NCBI RefSeq assembly: GCF_009664365.1
Contig: NZ_CP044310.1
Location: 4,405,001 to 4,469,000, forward strand
Length of the DNA: 64,000 nt
Source: Paenibacillus xylanilyticus
Lineage (GTDB): Bacteria; Bacillota; Bacilli; Paenibacillales; Paenibacillaceae
Reading direction: 5' to 3'
Shown here one piece after another: positions 51,171 to 60,415 of this stretch (positions within the stretch are counted from its first letter, which is position 1; the number at the start of each line of letters is the position of its first letter). The position numbers and the translations under genes were made by a program. The notes below the pieces were generated by a model. The model made no database searches. It saw only the letters and a list, made by a program, of their open reading frames with translations, and was not told the origin of the DNA.

Positions 51171-51422
51171 TTACGTTTGGGCAGGAACAAATTGATAGAC
51201 AGCGATCATGAATACGCTCAGCAAGTAATACAGTATGCTGAATATGACGAAGGTAACACGCGATCGTGTACGATCAAACTTTCGAAAATACATAATGACA
51301 ACGCCCACGCCAATCAGTGAGGTAAGCGCATTGTATGGGGATTGAATGACGGCAAATAACGCAAGCACTAATCCCGTTACAAGGCTCGCAGCCATTGTCC
51401 ACAGCGTCTCCTTAAGGCCCAT
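51171..51422 (-). CDS. Small membrane protein downstream of rpe
   Basis: An 83-residue protein with two or three hydrophobic helices (ETLWTMAASLVTGLVLALFAV, NALTSLIGVGVVIMYFRK, VTFVIFSILYYLLSVFMIAV) and a short basic loop DRTRSR between helices two and three. Its GGAGG ribosome site lies within the last codons of rpe, and the genes are 3 bases apart, so it is in the same operon. B. subtilis has thiN in this place instead. Function unknown; I know no characterised homologue. Confidence 0.82.
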   Translation of the reverse strand: MGLKETLWTMAASLVTGLVLALFAVIQSPYNALTSLIGVGVVIMYFRKFDRTRSRVTFVIFSILYYLLSVFMIAVYQFVPAQT

Positions 51423-51425
51423 AGA

Positions 51426-52085
51426 TCAGCCTCCGTAGCTGCTACGGATTTCGGCAATAGCGGCTGCACGGTCCTCACGTCCGAATACCGCACTACCTGC
51501 GACAAGTACATCCGCTCCTGCTTCAACAACGAGTGGTGCTGTATCGGCTGCAATTCCCCCGTCCACCTCGATGTGTACGTCATGGCGTCCTTTTTCATTC
51601 AGCCAGCTGCGAATCTGTCTGATCTTGTTCATGGTTCCCGAGATGAATGCTTGTCCGCCAAACCCAGGATTCACGGTCATGACCAGAACCATGTCCACGT
51701 CATCCAGCACTTCCTGAATGGCACTGGCAGGTGTTCCTGGATTCAGGGCAACTCCCGCCTTGACTCCCTGTTCCTTAATCAGATGAATCACACGGTGCAA
51801 ATGTACACATGCCTCGGCATGAACGGTAATAACAGCCGCTCCTGCTTTGGCAAATTCCTCAACATACCGTTCCGGATTCTCAATCATTAGATGTACATCC
51901 AGTGGCAGGTTGGTATGTGGTGCAATAGCTTTCACAATGGCAGGGCCCAGCGTAATATTCGGAACGAAATGACCGTCCATGACATCAACGTGAATCCAGT
52001 CGCCTCCAGCAGCTTGCGCCTCAGCTACCTCAGCACCAAGACGTGCAAAATCTGCAGATAAGATGGATGGAGCAATTTTAATCAT
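51426..52085 (-). CDS. rpe: Ribulose-phosphate 3-epimerase
   Basis: Interconverts ribulose-5-phosphate and xylulose-5-phosphate in the pentose phosphate pathway. The 219-residue TIM barrel opens [20 protein letters not shown], with the metal and catalytic motifs [16 protein letters not shown] (Asp about 35), [31 protein letters not shown] and VDGGI near the C-terminus. It starts 2 bases after the rsgA stop, an arrangement conserved in Firmicutes. Confidence 0.97.
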   Translation of the reverse strand: MIKIAPSILSADFARLGAEVAEAQAAGGDWIHVDVMDGHFVPNITLGPAIVKAIAPHTNLPLDVHLMIENPERYVEEFAKAGAAVITVHAEACVHLHRVIHLIKEQGVKAGVALNPGTPASAIQEVLDDVDMVLVMTVNPGFGGQAFISGTMNKIRQIRSWLNEKGRHDVHIEVDGGIAADTAPLVVEAGADVLVAGSAVFGREDRAAAIAEIRSSYGG

Positions 52086-52087
52086 AA

Positions 52088-53005
52088 TTAGTACCTCCGC
52101 TTCTTGTCTTTCATTTCTGTAAGGAACTGCTCATAATGCCGGTAACGGCTTTCGGAGATTAGACCTTCCTCCTTGGCAGCAAGTACTCGGCACTGGGGCT
52201 CATGTGTATGGGTACAGCCGCGGAATTTGCACTGATCCGCATACTGGGCAAATTCACGGAAACAGGTGGATAATTCCTCCACACCAATTTCGAGAAAGTC
52301 CAGTTGGCTGAATCCGGGAGTATCTGCTACAAATCCGCCGTTATCCAGCGGGATCAATTCAACGTGCCTGGTCGTATGTCTGCCGCGGCCAAGACGCATA
52401 CTGATTTCACTTGTTTCGAGTGTCAGCCCTGGCATCAGGGCATTAAGCATGGATGACTTACCTACACCGGACTGACCCGAGAACACACTGATCTTGCCTG
52501 CAAGACGCTCTTTGAGTAGTTCATTGCCCTCACCGGTTCGCGAACTGGTCGAGATGACTTCATACCCAATCTGTTCATAGAGAGCCTTAACCTCAGCTAC
52601 AGTGTCCCTGGTGTCCTTCTCAGGATCTACGAGGTCCTGCTTCGTTAATACAATTAGAGCATCCAGTCCCGCCTGCTCGATATGTACGAGAAATTTGTCC
52701 AGCAGATTGAGGTTCATGTCCGGTTCTTTAACGGAGAACAGAAGAACAGCCAGACTGACGTTCGCAACAGGCGGACGAATTAACTCCGTCTCCCGTTCCC
52801 GAATCTCATCTACTGTTCCTTCGCCATTCTCTGTCAGCATATAGCTGACGCGATCACCGACAAGCGGAGATACGCCTCTCTTTTTGAATATGCCTCTCGC
52901 TCGGCATTGAACGGCGGAGCCTTCAACCGAAGGCACCCCGTTTTCTAACAGTGGCATGACATAATAGTAACCGCTTAGCGCTTTTACGATGATACCTTCA
53001 GGCAT
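52088..53005 (-). CDS. rsgA: Small-subunit ribosome biogenesis GTPase RsgA
   Basis: A circularly permuted GTPase that checks the maturing 30S subunit. The 305-residue protein has an N-terminal OB domain ([20 protein letters not shown]), the permuted G motifs in the order G4 LTKQD, G1 [15 protein letters not shown]3 DTPGFSQLD, and a zinc-binding C-terminus ([20 protein letters not shown]). The start at 53005 ([10 protein letters not shown]) has AAAGGAGGG 10 bases upstream; the longer frame at 53038 does not. It is followed by rpe. Confidence 0.96.
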   Translation of the reverse strand: MPEGIIVKALSGYYYVMPLLENGVPSVEGSAVQCRARGIFKKRGVSPLVGDRVSYMLTENGEGTVDEIRERETELIRPPVANVSLAVLLFSVKEPDMNLNLLDKFLVHIEQAGLDALIVLTKQDLVDPEKDTRDTVAEVKALYEQIGYEVISTSSRTGEGNELLKERLAGKISVFSGQSGVGKSSMLNALMPGLTLETSEISMRLGRGRHTTRHVELIPLDNGGFVADTPGFSQLDFLEIGVEELSTCFREFAQYADQCKFRGCTHTHEPQCRVLAAKEEGLISESRYRHYEQFLTEMKDKKRRY

Positions 53006-53067
53006 AGCTCCGTCGCCCTCCTTTGATTTGCGGTGCATTCCAACCTAACGTCAGCAATAAGCCGTCC

Positions 53068-55284
53068 TTACGGACGGCTTGTTGCGTTTACGACCTCACT
53101 CTTCTTATCTTTTCCATGACCTTTATCTTTACCTTTACCATTATTCATGGCAGACGTATCTTCACTTTCATTATCTTCTTCACCGTCAGCAGGAGTCGAA
53201 TCAGGTTCACCTTCCTGGTTGCCGTCCACGCTGCCTTCGTCACCGCCGCCGCCTTCTTCAGGCTCATTCGCTGGTGGTGGCTGATTACTGATCTCTGGCT
53301 CAATGGATGGCACGACTACGGTGCCATTTTTGGCTTCAGCGTAGGTAACCACGTACGTATCCAGAAATTGACCATCCCGATATACAGATACAGCACCATT
53401 TTCATTCGGAGCCAGAACAAGCGGAATGGTTAGGGCCTGATAGGACTTGTTAATGGTACGCGTTCCCCATTCCTGGTTCTTGCCTCGGGCATCCTCAAAT
53501 GTAATCCGGATTTTGCTGTTCTTGCCCTCTTCTTTTGGCGAAACATTGATATTGAAGGAATACTCCAATGCCTCAGGCGGATATCCGGTGCTGACGAAAA
53601 TGGTAATTTTGTCACCAGGTTTCACATCGGTTCCAGCTTCCACAGGCCATTGTTGGGTGACCTTCCCTTTATCAACCGTATAGCTCGGCTCTTCCTGAAC
53701 CTGAGCCAGAACCAGTCCGGCAGACTTGATCATCTGCTCTGCTTCGTTGCGGGTGCGATTTTTCAAATCTGGCATCTTCACAGTTTCCGCGCCTCTACTG
53801 ACGGTTAAGACAATTTCGGTCTGTTCCGGATCAAATTCTTGATCGGCCCCAGGGGTCTGGGAAATAACCAAGCCTGATGCAACGTCATTAGAATATTCAT
53901 CTTTACGTTTGATCCGATCCTCACTGATTCCCAGATTCGTCAGATCCTTGACCGCATCCTCGTAGGAATCACCTTCGACGCTGATCATTTTGGTCAGTTC
54001 CTTTTCAGCTCCAACACTAAGTTGAATTTCCGATCCTGCCTTGACCACATCACCTTCGTTTCGGCTTTGTTCGAATACGATACCGGGATCGACACCTTCC
54101 TTATACTGCCGGATGACATCATCGCTCACAACCAAACCTTCATCCTGTAACATCTGGCGTGCCTTTTCTTCAGTCTGGTTTACGACATTTGGCACTTTCA
54201 CTTCAGGCACAACGAGCATGCCTTTGACGTACCACACAACACCAACCATGGCAATTAGAATTAAGACAGTCAATGAGATCAATAGTGTTGGTTTTTTCCA
54301 GTTTTTCGTCTTGGGCTTGCCTTTATGGTTCTCCTCGTCCGATTCCATGACCGGAGCCGCGCCCGTAGAAGTAATTCCACGTGGTTCCGGTTTGATGGCA
54401 GGCATGACACGGGTCTGATCCACATCATCCTCATCCGGGAAATCGATCTTGTTTTCATTGCGACGCTCTGGCATCAAACAGGTTTCCAGATCGTTCTGCA
54501 TTTCCTTGGCCGACTGATATCGCTCCTGCGGATTTTTTCGCATGGATTTCAATATCACATTTTCCACACTTTGCGGAATCAGCGGGTTGAATTTGCGAGG
54601 TTCATCAAATTCTTCCTGCAGATGCTTCAAAGCAACACTGATCGGACTCTCGCCGAGGAACGGAAGCTGCCCAGTCAGCATTTGATAGAGTACGATACCG
54701 AGAGAATATAAATCCGACTTCTCGCCAGTAACAATTCCTTTGGCATGCTCTGGTGAAAAATAGTGCACCGATCCGACTACGGAACCAGTCTGTGTAATCG
54801 TTGTGGAGGTAACCGCTCGGGCAATCCCGAAATCGGTAACCTTCACACGGCCATTTCGGCCAATCAATATATTATGCGGTTTGATATCCCGATGAATGAT
54901 CTGATTATGATGTGCATGATCCAGGGCGTCTGCAATTTGGGAAGCAATTCGAACAGCCTCATCCACCTGCAGCGGAGCCCGCTCTTTTATAATCTCATTC
55001 AGGTTTTTGCCTTCTACATACTCCATGACAATATAATGAACGTCATCTTCTTGACCAACATCATAGATGCTGACAACGTTGGGGTGAGATAAGGATGCAG
55101 CTGACTGCGCTTCGCGACGGAAACGTCGGATGAATTCCTCATCATGTACAAATTGCTGTCTCAGCACCTTGATCGCCACATTCCGGTTCAGAAGCAGATC
55201 CTGAGCCTTGTACACAAGTGCCATGCCGCCACCGCCAACACGCTCGATGACTTCATAGCGTCCGCCTAGCTGGTGCCCTATCAT
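53068..55284 (-). CDS. prkC: Serine/threonine protein kinase PrkC with PASTA domains
   Basis: A 738-residue membrane kinase. Residues 10-270 are the kinase (GGGGMALVYKAQDLL, Lys39, HRDIKPHNILIG, DFGIARAVTSTTIT). A transmembrane helix LLISLTVLILIAMVGVVWYV lies at about 330-350. Three PASTA domains follow (VKVPNVVNQTEEKARQML; the region from SVEGDSYEDA; VKMPDLKNRTRNEAEQMI) that bind peptidoglycan fragments. After them comes an extra beta-type domain (about 570-665) and a long acidic, Gly-rich tail that ends basic (KGKDKGHGKDKKSE). In Bacillus PrkC the muropeptide signal drives spore germination and cell wall control. It overlaps the stp gene by 4 bases (ATGA). Confidence 0.95.
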   Translation of the reverse strand: MIGHQLGGRYEVIERVGGGGMALVYKAQDLLLNRNVAIKVLRQQFVHDEEFIRRFRREAQSAASLSHPNVVSIYDVGQEDDVHYIVMEYVEGKNLNEIIKERAPLQVDEAVRIASQIADALDHAHHNQIIHRDIKPHNILIGRNGRVKVTDFGIARAVTSTTITQTGSVVGSVHYFSPEHAKGIVTGEKSDLYSLGIVLYQMLTGQLPFLGESPISVALKHLQEEFDEPRKFNPLIPQSVENVILKSMRKNPQERYQSAKEMQNDLETCLMPERRNENKIDFPDEDDVDQTRVMPAIKPEPRGITSTGAAPVMESDEENHKGKPKTKNWKKPTLLISLTVLILIAMVGVVWYVKGMLVVPEVKVPNVVNQTEEKARQMLQDEGLVVSDDVIRQYKEGVDPGIVFEQSRNEGDVVKAGSEIQLSVGAEKELTKMISVEGDSYEDAVKDLTNLGISEDRIKRKDEYSNDVASGLVISQTPGADQEFDPEQTEIVLTVSRGAETVKMPDLKNRTRNEAEQMIKSAGLVLAQVQEEPSYTVDKGKVTQQWPVEAGTDVKPGDKITIFVSTGYPPEALEYSFNINVSPKEEGKNSKIRITFEDARGKNQEWGTRTINKSYQALTIPLVLAPNENGAVSVYRDGQFLDTYVVTYAEAKNGTVVVPSIEPEISNQPPPANEPEEGGGGDEGSVDGNQEGEPDSTPADGEEDNESEDTSAMNNGKGKDKGHGKDKKSEVVNATSRP

Positions 55285-56057
55285 GACTCACACCCCGTTT
55301 CCGTCACCACGGAACCTTCCTGCTGCACTTCAAACAGCGCAACCGTGATATTATCATCTCCGCCAGCCAGCAGAGCCAGCTGAAGCAGACGATCCGCACG
55401 CTCTTCCAGCGGCAGCTCCTGATTTCCTGCCACTTGAACGAGCTGTTCATTGCTGACCAGATTGCTAAGTCCATCACTGCACAACAGCAGAACTTCACCT
55501 GTTTCCAGCTTGATCGGATCCAGATCCACTTTGACTTCTGCATCTGTTCCAAGAGCACGGGTCAGCACGTTGCGACGCGGATGATGAGATACGTCTTCCT
55601 TGCTGATCTGACCATTTTTAAACAATTCATTCACCAGGGTATGGTCTTCCGTTAACTGGATCACTTGTTTGTTTGCAATTTTGTAAGCTCGGCTGTCCCC
55701 GATATGACCGATAACACCCTCTGCATCATTCAACAAGGCAGCAACCACGGTCGTGCCCATGTTATGGTATTTGTCGTCTCCGGATGCAGTCCGATATATC
55801 ACTTCGTTGGCATGCAAAATAGCATCGCTGAGGGCAGCAGACAAGGATGCATGTGACAGCCCCGGTTCCAATGTCCCCAGGTCATGCACCAATGTCTCAA
55901 CTGCCAGACGGCTGGCGGTATCTCCAGCGAGATGCCCGCCCATGCCATCAGCGACAATACCCAGTATATACCCTGTCTCCAGATTGCGGATCCAGGCTGA
56001 ATCTTCATTAACCGAACGCACACGTCCGATATGGCTCACATGAACTGTTTTGATCAA
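55281..56057 (-). CDS. stp: PP2C-type Ser/Thr phosphatase Stp/PrpC
   Basis: A 258-residue manganese-dependent phosphatase that opposes PrkC. Motifs of the PPM family: SVNEDSAW with its Asp, VADGMGGHLAGDTASRL (metal-binding Asp), VIGHIGDSRAYKI, LTRALGTDAEVKVD, LLCSDGLSNLV and GGDDNITVALF. Length and order are those of PrpC/Stp. The stop overlaps the prkC start, a conserved kinase-phosphatase pair. It begins 7 bases after the rlmN stop. Confidence 0.96.
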   Translation of the reverse strand: MIKTVHVSHIGRVRSVNEDSAWIRNLETGYILGIVADGMGGHLAGDTASRLAVETLVHDLGTLEPGLSHASLSAALSDAILHANEVIYRTASGDDKYHNMGTTVVAALLNDAEGVIGHIGDSRAYKIANKQVIQLTEDHTLVNELFKNGQISKEDVSHHPRRNVLTRALGTDAEVKVDLDPIKLETGEVLLLCSDGLSNLVSNEQLVQVAGNQELPLEERADRLLQLALLAGGDDNITVALFEVQQEGSVVTETGCES

Positions 56058-56064
56058 AACGTTC

Positions 56065-57105
56065 TCACCTCAACTCCATATGCTTTGCACGAAGCTGGCC
56101 GCAAGCGGCAGCAATATCATGTCCCTGTTCACGACGAATGGTTACATTAACACCCTGCTCCGAAAGAATCTTCTGGAAATTGAAAATGTCGCTTCTCGAT
56201 GTTCTCACATACTTGCGTTCAGGTACGTGATTGACTGGAATCAGGTTCACGTGGCAGAGCATGTTCTTGAGTACACTTGCGAGTTCCGCAGCATGTTCCG
56301 GCTGATCGTTCACGCCACCGATAAGTGCATATTCAAATGTGATTCTCCGGCCCGTTTTGGCGAGGTAATACCGAAGGGATTCCATCACATCGTCAAAAGG
56401 AAAACGACGGTTTACCGGCATCAATTTGGAACGCAGCGCATCATTCGGTGCATGGATGGAAATCGCCAGGTTAATCTGTGTATCTTCGTCCGCAAACTTG
56501 TAGATGTTTGGTACAATTCCGCTTGTGGACACCGTGATGTGGCGCTGACCGATATTCAGGCCCTTTTCGTGAATCATGATGCGCAGGAAAGTCATGGTTG
56601 CTTCATAGTTCTCAAACGGTTCGCCCGAACCCATGATGACAATACTGCTTACACGTTCGCCGCGCTCATCCAGAATCTTCTGAGCCTGTACGACCTGAGC
56701 AACAATCTCACCTGCTGTCAGGTTACGCTTCAGTCCGCCCAGTGTGGATGCACAGAATGTACAACCGATCCGGCAGCCTACCTGTGTTGTTACACAGATG
56801 CTGTTACCGTAATTGTGTTTCATGATAACTGTTTCGATGGCATGATCATCATGGAGACCGAACAGGAACTTCACCGTTCCATCCTTGGATTCAAACTTCG
56901 TAATTTCGGTAAGGGTTACAAATTCAAATTGCTCTGCCAGCTTCTCGCGCAATGCTTTGGACAGGTTCGTCATCTCACTGAAATCATTTACTCGTTTCAC
57001 ATAAATCCAGTCGAAAATCTGACCACCGCGAAAAGCGGGTTCCCCATTCTCAACAGCCCATTGCTGCAGCTCTTCCAGGGAAAAATCATATATAAAAGGT
57101 TTCAT
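56065..57105 (-). CDS. rlmN: 23S rRNA (adenine2503-C2)-methyltransferase RlmN
   Basis: A radical-SAM enzyme that methylates A2503 of 23S rRNA and A37 of some tRNAs. It has [18 protein letters not shown] at the N-terminus, the radical-SAM cysteines [10 protein letters not shown] (about residues 116-125 counting from the start given), [13 protein letters not shown], and the C-terminal methyl-carrying Cys in the DIAAACGQL segment. The start at 57105 (MKPFIYDF) has AGGTG 11 bases upstream; the longer frame from 57141 has AGGAAG touching its ATG, and I cannot exclude it. Confidence 0.95.
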   Translation of the reverse strand: MKPFIYDFSLEELQQWAVENGEPAFRGGQIFDWIYVKRVNDFSEMTNLSKALREKLAEQFEFVTLTEITKFESKDGTVKFLFGLHDDHAIETVIMKHNYGNSICVTTQVGCRIGCTFCASTLGGLKRNLTAGEIVAQVVQAQKILDERGERVSSIVIMGSGEPFENYEATMTFLRIMIHEKGLNIGQRHITVSTSGIVPNIYKFADEDTQINLAISIHAPNDALRSKLMPVNRRFPFDDVMESLRYYLAKTGRRITFEYALIGGVNDQPEHAAELASVLKNMLCHVNLIPVNHVPERKYVRTSRSDIFNFQKILSEQGVNVTIRREQGHDIAAACGQLRAKHMELR

Positions 57106-57241
57106 TTTGTTGTCAACACCTATTCCTTCTTTTCTTTTCATTCTTCCTATTCTATCACAAAGACCACTTTACATCCATGTATGCCCTAGAGTCCTGCACT
57201 TCATGCATTATAACACCTCGGCGCACAAGCCGCACCCCATT

Positions 57242-57274
57242 ACAAAAGAAATCCGCCGAAGTTCCCCCCGGCGG
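57242..57274 (-). terminator. Possible terminator after rsmB
   Basis: On the minus strand CCGCCG pairs with CGGCGG around a 10-base loop, followed by ATTTCTTTT. A modest T-run, so read-through into rlmN is likely. Confidence 0.5.
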
Positions 57275-57295
57275 CCTTCCTTGCTTGCTATGGAT

Positions 57296-58795
57296 TTACT
57301 CATCGGCTGCACGAGTCAGCCTTGCAATGAAAAAGCCGTCACTATGTGCATACTGGGGTAGAATCTGCACTCCCCCGTTCACCGGATTCCACTTTTCCAT
57401 CTCGGTTCCGGTCCAGGCAGAATCCACGGCCTGGTATTCAGGATGGCGCTTCAGGAAGTCAGCGACCATAAGTTCATTCTCTGCCGGCTCAATCGTACAT
57501 GTGCTGTATACCAGAACACCGCCCGGCTTCAGCAACGGTGCAACCCGGTCCAGCAATTCTCGCTGCAGCCCCGAGATATCTTCGATGTCTTCAGGCGATT
57601 TGGTCCATTTGACATCCGGCTTCCGGCGAATGACACCGAGACCTGAGCAAGGTGCATCCAGAAGGATCCGGTCGAACGAAGCATGTGGATAACGTGCATC
57701 CAGATCCAGGGCATCTCCGGTTACTGCGTCGATACAGCTCAGACCCAACCGGTCTGCCTGATCCATGATAAGCTGACGCTTATGTGCATGCACGTCATTG
57801 GCAATAATCCGTCCACGGTCCTGCATTTTCTCGGCCATATGAGCTGTCTTGCCGCCAGGAGCTGCACAGCAATCCAGCACGGTTTGACCTTCTTCAGGTG
57901 CGACCGCTTCTGCCACCAGCATGGAACTTTCGTCCTGTACTGAGAACAATCCATCCCGATACCATGACGTTAGTGCCATATTTCCACCGCTGCGTACAAG
58001 AATGCCGTCAGGACTTATCCGGGAAGGCTCCACCACTGCACCCGTGCTCTCCATCTCGTGCATCAGTTTCTCACGTGTGGTCATTGTCGTATTTACCCTG
58101 ACACTCACTGCCGGTGGTTCATTATTGGCCTTGCAGATCGCTTCTGCTGTCTCTTCACCGTATTGGCCGATCCAGCGTTCAACCATCCACAGTGGATGAG
58201 AGTGTTCCAGTGCGATGCGTTCAGCAGCTGGCAGATCATTCGGAATCTGCAATTCATCCCGGTTACGGATCATGTTGCGCAGAACGCCATTGACCATACC
58301 CGAGATACCCTGGTGACCCAGTTTCTTCGCCAGATTGACGGCTTCACTGACAACAGCATGTTCCGGAATCCGATCCAGATACAGCATCTGATAGACGCTG
58401 ATCCGAAGGAGACTTCGTACCCATGGCTGGAGCTTGGCCATTCCTTTGGCTACAAAACGTTCCAAGAAATAATCAAGCGTGTTTAGTCTTGCAATGGTTC
58501 CGTATACCAGCTCGGTTGCCAGCCCGGCATCAGCAGGACTAAGCTCCGCCTCTTTCAGACGACGATTGAGCTCCAGATTACTGTAAGCTCCATCCTGTTC
58601 CACAGCACTTAGCACCTTCACTGCAAGTGCGCGTGGAGAAGTTTTGGGCCGCTGAGCGCTCGAAGCTTCTCCCGAGGTTCGGGAGCCCCCAGCAGTTCTG
58701 GAACCACCCGGTTTCCCTGGATTCGGGCGTCGGTTCTGTTTAGCGTTACCTCTGCTCGGACTGTCTACGGATCTGCCGGATCTATTCTCACTCAT
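57296..58795 (-). CDS. rsmB: 16S rRNA (cytosine967-C5)-methyltransferase RsmB
   Basis: A 499-residue enzyme (also called Sun). After a Gly/Ser/Arg-rich disordered tail of about 50 residues comes a NusB-like RNA-binding domain (SPRALAVKVLSAVEQDGAYS through NGVLRNMIRNRD). The SAM-methyltransferase domain has VLDCCAAPGGKTAHMAEKM, DAPCSGLGVIRRKPD with the motif IV Cys, and the catalytic VYSTCTIEPAENE. The N-terminal extension is longer than in B. subtilis (about 447 residues). The start overlaps the fmt stop by 4 bases (ATGA). Confidence 0.95.
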   Translation of the reverse strand: MSENRSGRSVDSPSRGNAKQNRRPNPGKPGGSRTAGGSRTSGEASSAQRPKTSPRALAVKVLSAVEQDGAYSNLELNRRLKEAELSPADAGLATELVYGTIARLNTLDYFLERFVAKGMAKLQPWVRSLLRISVYQMLYLDRIPEHAVVSEAVNLAKKLGHQGISGMVNGVLRNMIRNRDELQIPNDLPAAERIALEHSHPLWMVERWIGQYGEETAEAICKANNEPPAVSVRVNTTMTTREKLMHEMESTGAVVEPSRISPDGILVRSGGNMALTSWYRDGLFSVQDESSMLVAEAVAPEEGQTVLDCCAAPGGKTAHMAEKMQDRGRIIANDVHAHKRQLIMDQADRLGLSCIDAVTGDALDLDARYPHASFDRILLDAPCSGLGVIRRKPDVKWTKSPEDIEDISGLQRELLDRVAPLLKPGGVLVYSTCTIEPAENELMVADFLKRHPEYQAVDSAWTGTEMEKWNPVNGGVQILPQYAHSDGFFIARLTRAADE

Positions 58796-59745
58796 CGTAA
58801 CACCGTGCCCGGTTTCAGCGTACCGCCGCGGCCAAAGTCAGCCGCCTTCATCGCTTTTTTGCCGGCCGGCTGAACTTCTGTCAGCCAGAGTGAACCGTTG
58901 CCCGTCTGTACCTCGATACCGGATGCATTCAGCTGCAGCACTGTACCAGGTTCAGCTTGTCCTTTGGCTCCAGTCTCTGAAGCTTCCATCTGATTGGGAT
59001 TAGCAGCAGCCCATACTTTAAACACCTGCTGGTCCCACATTGTAAATGCACCAGAGAACGGAACAAGACCACGGATCTGGTTATAGATTTCACGGGATGT
59101 TCGATTCCAGTCTATTTTCTCGTCTTCTCTAGTCAGATTGCGGGCATACGAAGCTTCGGCTTCATCCTGAGGGACAGCCGTGGTTTCCCCCGCAATAAGA
59201 CGGGGCATTTCTGCTTGCAGCAGCTTGGAGCCTGCATCGCTGAGCTTCACAAACATGGTGCCGGAGGTGTCCTCATCGGTAATTGGAACTTCCACACGAG
59301 AGATCATGTCACCGGTATCCAAACCTTCTGCCATATACATCAAGGTAACTCCTGTTACGGACTCCCCGTTAATAATGGAGCGCTGAATAGGAGCACCACC
59401 ACGATATTTAGGCAAAAGAGAACCATGCACATTCACACAGCCTCGCACAGGTATATCCAATACGGCCTTCGGTAAAATCTGCCCAAATGCTGCAGTCACA
59501 ATCAAATCAGGCTTCCATTCAGCCAATCTGGCCACGGATTCAGGATCACGCAGCTTCACAGGTTGAAATACGGGCAGGCCATGGCGCTCAGCCGCAGCCT
59601 TAACAGGCGTTGGCGTGAGCACTTTTTTGCGGCCTTGCGGTTTATCGGGCTGGGTGACTACCCCCACCACGTTATAACCCTCAGCGATGAGCATATCCAG
59701 AGAAGGGACAGCAAATTCCGGGGTACCCATAAAAACAATATTCAA
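58792..59745 (-). CDS. fmt: Methionyl-tRNA formyltransferase
   Basis: Formylates initiator Met-tRNA with 10-formyl-tetrahydrofolate. The 317-residue protein has the catalytic domain with NIVFMGTPEFAVPSLDMLI, the HGSLLPKYRGGAPIQRS active site (Asn-His-Asp type, His in VNVHGS), LDTGDMISR and the C-terminal OB domain (FKVWAAANPNQ, LTEVQPAGKKAMKAADF). A TTG at 59745 is taken as start because AAGGAG lies 8 bases upstream, while the ATG at 59751 is only 2 bases away from it. This gives MNIVFMGTP, like Bacillus. Confidence 0.93.
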   Translation of the reverse strand: MNIVFMGTPEFAVPSLDMLIAEGYNVVGVVTQPDKPQGRKKVLTPTPVKAAAERHGLPVFQPVKLRDPESVARLAEWKPDLIVTAAFGQILPKAVLDIPVRGCVNVHGSLLPKYRGGAPIQRSIINGESVTGVTLMYMAEGLDTGDMISRVEVPITDEDTSGTMFVKLSDAGSKLLQAEMPRLIAGETTAVPQDEAEASYARNLTREDEKIDWNRTSREIYNQIRGLVPFSGAFTMWDQQVFKVWAAANPNQMEASETGAKGQAEPGTVLQLNASGIEVQTGNGSLWLTEVQPAGKKAMKAADFGRGGTLKPGTVLR

Positions 59746-59757
59746 ATCCATCACTCC

Positions 59758-60246
59758 TTAATTACGTCGCGGTCCAGTCTGATCGGCTGCAATTTCGTAC
59801 ACCTTCTCAGCGATATCCGTGAAGAGTACACCATCCAGGTGATCAATCTCGTGCTGGAATGCCCGGGACAACAGACCGCTGCCCGTAATAATCAGTTCAT
59901 TTCCTTCACGGTCCAAGCCTTTAACGGTAACTGTCTCAAAACGGCGAACGTCGCCGTTAATACCAGGAATACTCAGACAGCCTTCCGGTCCAAACTGTTC
60001 GCCTTCGCTTGCGATGATTTCAGGATTGATCATTTTGATGAGGCCTTGTTCATCCCCAGCATCAATGACAATCAGGCGTTTCAAAATGCCTACTTGAGGG
60101 GCAGCAAGACCTACGCCTTCAGCGTCATACATGGTATCTGCCATATCATCCAGCAGTTTTTGTACATTGGGTGTTACTTTTGTAACTTCCTTGGCTCTTT
60201 TGTGAAGCACCTCATCTGGTTCTTTAACAATAATACGAATCGACAT
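59758..60246 (-). CDS. def: Peptide deformylase
   Basis: Removes the formyl group from nascent proteins, undoing what Fmt adds. The 162-residue protein shows all three class I motifs: GVGLAAPQVG (about residues 45-54), EGCLSIPG (about 88-95, metal-binding Cys) and QHEIDHLDG (about 130-138, two metal His and the catalytic Glu). It starts with MSIRIIVKEPDEVLHKRAKE. It is 12 bases before fmt in the conserved order priA-def-fmt. Confidence 0.97.
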   Translation of the reverse strand: MSIRIIVKEPDEVLHKRAKEVTKVTPNVQKLLDDMADTMYDAEGVGLAAPQVGILKRLIVIDAGDEQGLIKMINPEIIASEGEQFGPEGCLSIPGINGDVRRFETVTVKGLDREGNELIITGSGLLSRAFQHEIDHLDGVLFTDIAEKVYEIAADQTGPRRN

Positions 60247-60415
60247 GTTGTAAGCACCTTCCTAACCCAAATCTCATGTTGGGTATCATTCTTTTGATTA
60301 TCATTTGCTTTGTTACTAATCTATGTTTATACCGCTTGTTCACATCCACATTTTGCTCTAATCATTTTCCCAATTTTTATCACACAAAGTGTCCATGGAA
60401 AACGATGCATCATGC

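Noticed and set aside
56050..57189. 379-codon open frame antisense to rlmN
   Set aside because: It mirrors the rlmN gene, whose radical-SAM motifs are unambiguous; no motifs of its own.
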